Positions 6,363 through 11,662 of a stretch of 11,662 bases of DNA are shown here, piece by piece. The DNA is from Tardiphaga sp. (GTDB lineage: Bacteria; Pseudomonadota; Alphaproteobacteria; Rhizobiales; Xanthobacteraceae): NCBI GenBank assembly GCA_028290325.1, contig JAQGJY010000354.1, forward strand, positions 1-11,662. The letters are read 5' to 3'. Below the pieces are notes generated by a model. The model worked only from the letters and a program-made list of their open reading frames with translations, was not told where the DNA came from and made no database searches. Position 1 is the first letter of the stretch. Every line of letters starts with the position of its first letter. Made by a program: the position numbers and the translations under genes.

Positions 6363-7014
6363 AAAAATGCAGCCGTCCCTGATGTAGCACCATGCGGCGC
6401 GCGTCGAGCTGGTCCATCAGCGTCATGTCGTGCGTCGCGATAATGATCGCGGTTCCGGACTTGTTCAATTCCAAAAACAGCCGCAGCAACCGGCGCCCCA
6501 GCGTCGGGTCGACGTTGCCGGTCGGCTCGTCCGCCAGCAGCAATTGTGGCCGCGCGATCACCGCGCGGGCGATGGCGGCGCGTTGTTTCTCGCCACCCGA
6601 GAGGATCGGCGGCAAGGCATCCATGCGGTCGCCGAGCCCGACCCATTTCAACAGGTCGATGACCTCGCGGCGATAGCTCGCCTCGTCCTTGCCCATCACG
6701 CGAAACGGCAGCGCGACATTCTCATAGGTGGTCATGTGATCGAGCAGGCGAAAATCCTGCAACACGATGCCGATTTTCTGCCGAAGGTCGGCGACCTCGT
6801 CCTTGCCGAGCAGCGACACGTCCTGCCCGAACAGATTGACCAATCCGCGCGTCGGCCGCAGCGACAGGAACAGCAGCCGCAGCAGCGAGGTTTTGCCCGC
6901 GCCCGAGGGGCCGGTGAGAAACTGGAACGAGCCCGCCGGAATCTTGAAACTGAGGTCGCGCAAAATCTCCGGGCCGAGCCCGTAGCGCAGACCGACATTT
7001 TCAAAGCGGACCAC
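6355..7014 (-). CDS. ftsE: Cell division ATP-binding protein FtsE
   Basis: A 219-residue ABC ATPase that drives FtsX. All nucleotide-binding motifs are intact: Walker A GPSGAGKT at 35-42, Q-loop Gln86, signature LSGGE at 138-142, Walker B LLLADE at 158-163 and switch His195 in ATHD. The N-terminus VRFENVGLRYG is typical of FtsE, and starting at the GTG at 7012-7014 gives the usual family length of about 220. An ATG at 7095 in the same frame would add 27 residues without similarity to the family, so it was not used. The GTG has only a weak AGGG about 14 bases upstream. It is the first gene of the minus-strand envelope cluster and is divergent from the zinc-ribbon gene. Confidence 0.95.
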   Translation of the reverse strand: MVRFENVGLRYGLGPEILRDLSFKIPAGSFQFLTGPSGAGKTSLLRLLFLSLRPTRGLVNLFGQDVSLLGKDEVADLRQKIGIVLQDFRLLDHMTTYENVALPFRVMGKDEASYRREVIDLLKWVGLGDRMDALPPILSGGEKQRAAIARAVIARPQLLLADEPTGNVDPTLGRRLLRLFLELNKSGTAIIIATHDMTLMDQLDARRMVLHQGRLHFYE

Positions 7015-7112
7015 GGCGGCGACTTGCCCTTTCGACGGCGCGTGTCCCGAATTCGACGTCCACCCTGCCCGGCGGCAATCTTTGGCGAACTTCAAATCAA
7101 CAGGACACTCGA

Positions 7113-7142
7113 AATTTATGATTGGAGTGTGGTTCAGTCCAA
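7113..7142 (-). promoter_or_regulatory. Candidate sigma-70 promoter of ftsE
   Basis: On the minus strand TTGGAC (7142-7137) is followed after 18 bases by TAAATT (7118-7113), matching four of six bases at each box. Transcription would start near 7106 and give a leader of about 90 nt before the ftsE GTG. This is pattern matching in an AT-richer patch of the divergent gap, and other promoters are possible. Confidence 0.35.
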
Positions 7143-7228
7143 AAGTTTCCGGTAGGCGCCGCTGGCGGATATTCGGAAAACCCTTGCGTTGCTACATCAG
7201 TGTTCTGCGGCGGTTATGGTTTCCGATT

Positions 7229-7250
7229 CGTTAACGGACCTGGATTAACG
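7229..7250. promoter_or_regulatory. CGTTAA/TTAACG inverted repeat, possible operator
   Basis: CGTTAA (7229-7234) and TTAACG (7245-7250) are perfect inverted half-sites separated by ten bases, 32 bases before the zinc-ribbon start. TTAAC also recurs as a direct repeat with a 14-base step. TTAA-containing half-sites recall CtrA boxes, but the CtrA spacing is TTAA-N7-TTAA, so this match is imperfect. It may bind an unidentified regulator of the downstream pair. I found no convincing -35/-10 pair for the plus strand in this gap. Confidence 0.35.
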
Positions 7251-7282
7251 TTGCGGCAGAGACAACCGGATGGTTTGATTCG

Positions 7283-8158
7283 ATGCCCATCGTCTGCCCG
7301 CATTGCGCGACATCCTACGCCGTCGATTCCAGCACGCTGGGGCCGGAAGGCCGCACCGTGCGCTGCGCTCGTTGTAAGGAAGTCTGGCTGGCCCGGCCGG
7401 ACGACTCGGCGACACAGGACGCCGCCCGCGAACTGGTTCCGGCGATGGCTTTTGGCCGCCGACCCCCGCCGCCCCCGGAGGACGATGCCGCATGGGGCAT
7501 CGATCCCGCGCAGGACGACGACGAGCCGCCGCGCATCGACAGCCCTTCCATCGCGAGCGAGATGCCCGCCGAGCCCGCTTGGGTCGCCGCCGCGCAAACC
7601 GGTCATGTCATCGACGCGCAAGCGGACGAAACCCCCGTGCATGAGCCGAAGAACCGCCGAACCAGCCGCTTCGGCCGCCGTCCCCAGGACAAGATGCGGC
7701 TGCCGAAGCTGAGCAGCCTATTCACGCTGCCCACCGGCTGCGTCGCCATGGCCGCCTTGGTCGCGGCTTTGGTGTTCTGGCGCGGCGACATGGTGCGGCT
7801 GCTTCCGCAAACCGCGGCCTATTACAAGTTGCTCGGCTTCGAAGTGAATTTGCGCGGCCTGGCGTTCAAGGACATCAAGCTGTCCAACGAAACGGTCGAT
7901 GGCAAAACCGTTCTCGTCATCGAAGGCAACATTGTCGCGCAAGCCAGGACGGCGGTCGAACTGCCGCGACTGCGCTTCGTCGTCCGCGACGGCAAGGGTA
8001 CCGAAATCTATGCCTGGAATGCCGTGCTGGAACAGGCCGCGCTTCAGCCCGGCGACAAAGCCTGGTTCCGGTCGCGCCTCGCCGCGCCACCACCGGATGG
8101 CCAGACCCTGGATATCCGGTTTTTCAACAAACGCGATATCGCGGCGGGCACGGCCTGA
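7283..8158 (+). CDS. Zinc-ribbon (MJ0042-type) single-pass membrane protein with DUF3426-like domain
   Basis: A 291-residue protein of unknown function. The N-terminus is a zinc ribbon of the MJ0042 type, with Cys5-x2-Cys8 and Cys28-x2-Cys31. A proline- and acid-rich linker runs from about 40 to 145 (PPPPPEDD at 61-68) and is basic just before the membrane. One transmembrane helix lies at about 148-167. The rest, 170-291, resembles the DUF3426 fold, with VEGNIVAQARTAVELPRL-like strand segments (VIEGNIVAQAR at 212-222), and should face the periplasm. GGATGG 9-14 bases before the ATG is the likely ribosome-binding site. It is divergent from ftsE and followed two bases later by a response regulator, so they share a transcript. 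Zinc could not be confirmed. A membrane-tethered sensor or regulator is possible, but no function is established. Confidence 0.85.
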   Translation: MPIVCPHCATSYAVDSSTLGPEGRTVRCARCKEVWLARPDDSATQDAARELVPAMAFGRRPPPPPEDDAAWGIDPAQDDDEPPRIDSPSIASEMPAEPAWVAAAQTGHVIDAQADETPVHEPKNRRTSRFGRRPQDKMRLPKLSSLFTLPTGCVAMAALVAALVFWRGDMVRLLPQTAAYYKLLGFEVNLRGLAFKDIKLSNETVDGKTVLVIEGNIVAQARTAVELPRLRFVVRDGKGTEIYAWNAVLEQAALQPGDKAWFRSRLAAPPPDGQTLDIRFFNKRDIAAGTA

Positions 8159-8160
8159 CG

Positions 8161-8553
8161 ATGGCGCGGATCCTGATCGCTGATGACGAAGAATCGATGC
8201 GGACACTGGTTGCCCGCGCTTTGGCGCTCGATGGCCACGAGACCGTGACCGTGGAGGACGGCGCGGAAGCGCTCGACCGGATCAGCACTGACGACGGCCG
8301 TTTCGACCTGCTTCTGACCGACATCAAGATGCCGGTGATGGATGGCATCGCCTTGGCGCTGGCGGTGGCCCGGGATTTCCCGACCCTGACGATCTTGTTG
8401 ATGACCGGCTTCGCTGATCAGCGCGAACGCGCGTCGGGCCTCAATGCGATCGTGCACGACGTGGTCACGAAACCGTTCTCTGTGGCGGATATTCGCACCG
8501 CTGTGGCGGACGCGTTGGCCGCGGGGGCCCAGGCTTGGCGACAAGACATTTAG
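8161..8553 (+). CDS. Single-domain response regulator (CpdR-like receiver)
   Basis: A 130-residue protein made only of a receiver domain, with no output domain. The phosphorylation site is Asp54 (LLLTDIKMPVMDG), with the acidic pair Asp8-Asp9, switch Thr82 and Lys104 in the KPF motif, all correctly placed. Such lone receivers work by protein-protein contact. The general sequence (RILIADDEESMR, MTGFA, KPFSVADI) resembles alphaproteobacterial CpdR, which when unphosphorylated delivers proteins to ClpXP. The segment after MTGFA differs from CpdR as I remember it, so this may be a paralogue. It starts two bases after the zinc-ribbon gene stops. A weak GGCGGG is found upstream. A partner histidine kinase is not in the window. 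Receiver family is certain; the CpdR role is a guess. Confidence 0.88.
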   Translation: MARILIADDEESMRTLVARALALDGHETVTVEDGAEALDRISTDDGRFDLLLTDIKMPVMDGIALALAVARDFPTLTILLMTGFADQRERASGLNAIVHDVVTKPFSVADIRTAVADALAAGAQAWRQDI

Positions 8554-8554
8554 C

Positions 8555-8606
8555 ATCACCCCGGCGAAGGGTGATCGCGGTGATTGTGCGGCCGTTACGG
8601 CCACAC
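8555..8606. terminator. Two hairpins in the convergent gap after the response regulator
   Basis: The first hairpin has arms ATCACCC (8555-8561) and GGGTGAT (8569-8575) around seven bases. The second has GTGCGGCCG (8586-8594) and CGGCCACAC (8598-8606) around TTA, with one C-A mismatch. They occupy the 63-nt gap between the response regulator and the converging minus-strand gene. No T-run follows, so a two-way terminating role is inferred from position. Confidence 0.4.
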
Positions 8607-8616
8607 CAAGCCTCGC

Positions 8617-11190
8617 TCAATAATCCTTCAACAGCCGCTCGATGTAATCGAGTTCGATCTGCGGACGCTGCGTATCGCCGAGACGGCGCCGCAACTCTTC
8701 GAGAATGCGCCGGACGCGCTGGACGTCGATCTCGCCGGGAATCTTGACCGAGAAATCCTCGCCGACGTCGCGGCCGCGCAATGGCCGCCCCAGCGGATCG
8801 CTTTGATTGCCGCCGCTCTGCTGCCGTCCTGGACGATCACCCGGGCCATCGCCCTCGCCTTCGCCCTCTCCGGGCTGCATCGATTCCGCCAGCTTCTGCG
8901 CGCCCTTGCGCAACGCATCGAGCGCCTTGCCCTGCGAATCCACCGCGCCATCGGCGTTGCCGTCACCGAGCCGGCCGCTGGCATCGCCCATCGCGTTGTC
9001 GGCATCGCCGAGACCGTTCTCGCCGTCGCCGTCCTCGCCTTGTCCGCCTTGCCCTTGTTCGCCTTGCTGGCCCTGCTGACCGCGTTCGCCTTTCTGGCCC
9101 TTGCCCGGATTTTGACCCATACCGCGCTTGGCGAGCTGATCTTGCAGCTGTTTGAGGCGATCGCGCAGGGTTTGCTGATCCTGTTGCAGGTCGCCCATAG
9201 TTTTATCGCCGGGCTGCGGCTTGTTGCGGCCGCGTTCGCGACGCTGGTCCTGTCCTTGCTGAAACGTTTTGTCGCGCAGTTGTTGCTGCTTGCGGATCAT
9301 GTCGCCGAGCTCGTTCAGTGCCTGCTGGGCATCGCCGTCGCCGCCCTGCTGAGGCTGCGCCATTTGCAGATTTTCCAGCATGCGCTGCATCTGTTCGAGC
9401 AATTGCTTGGCGGCGTCCTTGTCGCCGGAGCGTGACAGCCGCTCCATGCGCTGAATCATGTTGTTGAGATCCTGCTGCCGCATCGTCTTCGTGTTTGGAT
9501 CGAGCGGTCGCGCCAGCTGTTGCGGATTGTTCTTCATCTGCTCGGCGAGCTGCTTCAAGAAATTGTCGAGCGCCGCGCGCAGATTATCCGTGAGCTGCTT
9601 GATCTCTTCGTCGCTGGCGCCGCGCTCCAGAGCTTCCTTCAAGGCGTCTTGCGCGGCACGCAATGCCTTGTCCACATCGGTGATGTTGCCATCCTCGATC
9701 GTCACTGCGAGCGCCCACAGGTTGGCGACGACCTCGCGAAGCGCATCGTCGGTGCGGGCCGATGCGAGTTGCCGCGCGATGCTGCTGAGGCCGAGATATT
9801 GACCGGATTCCGGCGTGAAAATTTCCGGCGCGATCAGCAACGCATTCAATGCTGTGCGGACCTGCCCGGCCTGGTTGGCGTCGAGGGCCAGATTGCGACG
9901 TTGCTCGATCAGCGCGCGCGGCAGCGATTTGGTGAACAGACGCTCGGGCAACCGGGTGTTGACGAGGTCGCTCTTGCCTTCGTTGCCGGCTTCGTCTTTC
10001 GCCGTCAGCGTCAGCGTCACGTCAGCACCCGCATAAGGATCTTCGCTGAGATCTTTCACGGTCTGGCCGACGCCGGCGCGGGTTCGGGCATTCGGCAGCG
10101 TCAGTTGAAATTCGGGCGCCTTGAACAGTGGCTTCGGCGCGGCGTCCTTGGCATCGGACTGGCGCGCTTCGAAACGCGCATGGGCTTCGGTCACGCCGTA
10201 ATCGTCTTCGAGTTTGTAGGCCAGTTGCAGCGAGCCGCGCGCCTGCCGCTCCGGGTCTTTCGCGAGCGCAATCGTCGGCGCGCGATCCGGTATTGCATTC
10301 AGCGTCCACAGCGGCTGGCTGGAAGGCGCGCGCACCTGCGCGGTGCCATTGCCTGAGATCGTGAAGTGCTTCTCGCTGGTGCCCTTCGGCGCTTCGGACG
10401 TCGCGGGCGCCTCGGCGATGCCACCGGTCAGCGCAACGTCCAGCGACGTGCTCGAGGTGCGAACCGTGAGCGTACTGCCGGCCGGCACCGCCAGCGGCGC
10501 GTTCGTCGTCGCGGCATCGCGCGCGGCAGTCAAAATGACCGGCGGTTTGCCGGTGTAAAGCGGCGGCGTGATCCAGGCGTCGAGCCGGACAGGTGTCGCG
10601 GCGAGCGCGCCATTCCACTGGAAGGCGGCAGCGACGCGCGCGGCCCGCTCGGCGCCGGCCGCGAAGAAAGTCGCGACGACGAGCACCATCACCAGCCCAC
10701 GAATGGCGAAGCGATCGTGCAGCGCCAAGCGCGGCGACGGCAGCCCGGCTTTGAAGCGCTTGATCTGCAACAAGGTGCGCTCGCGCTGCGCCTGCCACAG
10801 CGCCAGCGACACCGGGTCTTTGGTCAGAACCGTATCGGTCAGCGCCGTTGCCGGGCGATGCCTTATGCCCGCGCCGCGATCGAGCCGGCGCAAGGCCGCG
10901 TCGCGGCCGGGCCAGCGGAATTTGTAAAGCGGAATGAGAGCGGCCAGCGCCAACAGCGCGAAAAATCCGAGCCCGATGGCGCGGCCAATCGACGGCAGCA
11001 CCAGCCACAATCCGGCCCACGAGGCGACCAGGAACAGTCCGACGACGCACAGCACCCGAGCCAGATGCGGCCACAACCGCTCCCATGCGATCGCGATCCG
11101 CGCGCGTTGCAGCGCCTGCGACAGATGCAGCTGCGAGGTCGGCTCAGGGCCGACGGCGGGTTCAGACGGATCGGGCGTGTTCGCGGTCAA
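8617..11190 (-). CDS. TIGR02302/DUF4175-like large membrane protein with coiled coil and collagen-like stretch
   Basis: An 857-residue protein of unknown function, resembling the TIGR02302 family found beside lysA in Rhizobiales. Three transmembrane helices lie at about 44-65, 70-89 and 162-180. A long region rich in beta-type sequence (about 185-480) follows, probably periplasmic. Then comes a Gln/Leu-rich coiled-coil region (about 530-690) with segments such as AAKQLLEQMQRMLENLQMAQ and QQTLRDRLKQLQDQLAKRG. A short Gly-X-Y run (GQKGERGQQGQQGEQGQ) leads into an acidic glycine-rich stretch, and a charged conserved-looking C-terminus (VRRILEELRRRLGD) ends in LLKDY. The TTG at 11188-11190 is preceded by GGAG at a spacing of six and is my choice. 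A GTG at 11242-11244, 18 codons further out, has no good site. It lies downstream of lysA on the same strand. No enzymatic motif was recognised. Confidence 0.8.
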   Translation of the reverse strand: MTANTPDPSEPAVGPEPTSQLHLSQALQRARIAIAWERLWPHLARVLCVVGLFLVASWAGLWLVLPSIGRAIGLGFFALLALAALIPLYKFRWPGRDAALRRLDRGAGIRHRPATALTDTVLTKDPVSLALWQAQRERTLLQIKRFKAGLPSPRLALHDRFAIRGLVMVLVVATFFAAGAERAARVAAAFQWNGALAATPVRLDAWITPPLYTGKPPVILTAARDAATTNAPLAVPAGSTLTVRTSSTSLDVALTGGIAEAPATSEAPKGTSEKHFTISGNGTAQVRAPSSQPLWTLNAIPDRAPTIALAKDPERQARGSLQLAYKLEDDYGVTEAHARFEARQSDAKDAAPKPLFKAPEFQLTLPNARTRAGVGQTVKDLSEDPYAGADVTLTLTAKDEAGNEGKSDLVNTRLPERLFTKSLPRALIEQRRNLALDANQAGQVRTALNALLIAPEIFTPESGQYLGLSSIARQLASARTDDALREVVANLWALAVTIEDGNITDVDKALRAAQDALKEALERGASDEEIKQLTDNLRAALDNFLKQLAEQMKNNPQQLARPLDPNTKTMRQQDLNNMIQRMERLSRSGDKDAAKQLLEQMQRMLENLQMAQPQQGGDGDAQQALNELGDMIRKQQQLRDKTFQQGQDQRRERGRNKPQPGDKTMGDLQQDQQTLRDRLKQLQDQLAKRGMGQNPGKGQKGERGQQGQQGEQGQGGQGEDGDGENGLGDADNAMGDASGRLGDGNADGAVDSQGKALDALRKGAQKLAESMQPGEGEGEGDGPGDRPGRQQSGGNQSDPLGRPLRGRDVGEDFSVKIPGEIDVQRVRRILEELRRRLGDTQRPQIELDYIERLLKDY

Positions 11191-11368
11191 CAAACTCTCC
11201 GGGTTGCCGGACAGCAGCCTAACATGACGGCGGCGCTGTGGCACATGCCGCGGCGATGCATCCCGCGCGCCATATCGGCGTGTGCGGCGTCACGAATGCG
11301 TGAGATAGCTGGTCAATCAGGGCGCGGTCGGCTCGTGCCGAATGCGAACCGGAACCACAGTGGGTTCA

Positions 11369-11424
11369 GCGCGCCCGCCCTCGCGGGTCGCTTGCGGCTC
11401 TCGCCGGGCGCGCCGGAAATGACC
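11369..11424. repeat. Degenerate GGTCATT-ended palindrome between lysA and the TIGR02302 gene
   Basis: The perfect nine-base arms GCGCGCCCG (11369-11377) and CGGGCGCGC (11405-11413) are separated by 27 bases, and AATGACC (11418-11424) marks the outer end as in the other palindromes. On the minus strand it immediately follows the lysA stop, so it may stabilise or attenuate the lysA transcript. The rest of the 240-nt gap (11191-11430) shows no gene, and I see no clear promoter in it. Confidence 0.55.
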
Positions 11425-11430
11425 GTTTCC

Positions 11431-11662
11431 TCACAGCCACGGCGCGATGCGGTCCATTGCAATCAATTCCGCGACCTCGATACGGGGCCGCACCACCGCA
11501 TATTGATCGCCATTGACCAGCACTTCCGGCACCAGCGCGCGGGTGTTGTAGGTGCCGGCCTGCACCGCGCCATAAGCGCCAGCGGTCATGACAGCGAGCA
11601 GGTCGCCGGATTTCGGCTCCGGCAACTCGCGTGCCAACGCCAGATAATCGCCGGTCTCGCAC
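11431..11662 (-). CDS. lysA: Diaminopimelate decarboxylase, C-terminal part (5' end off window)
   Basis: The last 76 residues of LysA, the PLP enzyme (fold III) that decarboxylates meso-diaminopimelate to lysine, the final step of the pathway; its substrate is also the peptidoglycan cross-linking residue. The fragment begins with CETGDYLA, the conserved Cys-Glu motif that completes the active site across the dimer interface. GDLLAVMTAGAYGA and Y-N-T-R follow, which are the usual C-terminal barrel signatures, and the protein ends in AMDRIAPWL. The reading frame runs unbroken into the window edge at 11662. The TIGR02302-like gene follows after 240 nt on the same strand. Confidence 0.95.
   Translation of the reverse strand, partial: CETGDYLALARELPEPKSGDLLAVMTAGAYGAVQAGTYNTRALVPEVLVNGDQYAVVRPRIEVAELIAMDRIAPWL

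Noticed and set aside
7015..7095. Extension of FtsE to an ATG at 7095
   Set aside because: The added 27 residues do not resemble FtsE, and the GTG at 7014 gives the normal length and N-terminus.
7229..7250. Calling the TTAAC repeat a CtrA box
   Set aside because: The spacing between TTAA half-sites is ten bases rather than seven, so only an unnamed operator candidate was reported.
8584..9435. A 283-codon plus-strand open frame, leucine- and alanine-rich, that looks like a multi-pass membrane protein
   Set aside because: It lies fully antisense to the coiled-coil and glycine-rich end of the TIGR02302-like gene. Gln-, Glu- and Lys-rich codons read backwards give Leu, Phe and Ala, so the hydrophobicity is an artefact.
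9520..10356. A 278-codon plus-strand open frame
   Set aside because: It is antisense to the same large gene, rich in Arg, Gln and His, and has no recognisable motif. It is typical of shadow frames in GC-rich DNA.

Overview
The window is ordinary-looking, GC-rich chromosomal DNA from an alphaproteobacterium, most likely the Bradyrhizobium/Rhodopseudomonas/Afipia group of Hyphomicrobiales. The reasons are the codon bias, a SAM-II (metA-type) riboswitch in front of metX, the metX-metW pair, the neighbourhood of lysA and a TIGR02302-type protein, ftsEX beside a zinc-ribbon gene, and GTCATTCCGG-type palindromes in the gaps. I see no prophage, insertion sequence, CRISPR array, tRNA or rRNA. The family assignments come from motifs read by eye; no database search was run.

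Layout. (1) 1-1399, minus strand: the 5' part of hisC, preceded in the same direction by a chorismate mutase gene whose C-terminal two thirds I cannot assign. Together they point to aromatic amino acid and histidine synthesis. (2) 1400-1755: a 356-nt divergent control region. It holds a GTCATTGC-ended palindrome, a likely sigma-70 promoter, a SAM-II riboswitch and an intrinsic terminator. The riboswitch pseudoknot strand can also act as an antiterminator, so methionine genes should be switched off by SAM. (3) 1756-3635, plus strand: metX and metW, overlapping by one base, which make activated homoserine for methionine. (4) 3702-7014, minus strand: ftsE-ftsX-(palindrome)-ydcF-plsC, an envelope cluster of a division ABC complex, a DUF218 membrane-anchored protein and a lysophosphatidate acyltransferase. 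(5) 7015-7282: a divergent promoter region. (6) 7283-8553, plus strand: a zinc-ribbon/DUF3426-like single-pass membrane protein followed two bases later by a single-domain response regulator. (7) 8617-11190, minus strand: a large TIGR02302/DUF4175-like membrane protein with a glutamine-rich coiled coil and a short collagen-like Gly-X-Y stretch. (8) 11431-11662, minus strand: the C-terminal end of lysA, the last step of lysine synthesis.

The most interesting points are three. The metX leader is a complete SAM-II transcription-attenuation device with two bases that differ from the consensus I remember. The chorismate mutase carries a large unassigned C-terminal part that may be a decayed prephenate-dehydratase/ACT module. 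The uncharacterised zinc-ribbon membrane protein is paired with a lone receiver protein and sits back to back with ftsEX. I did not find convincing evidence of a wholly new system.
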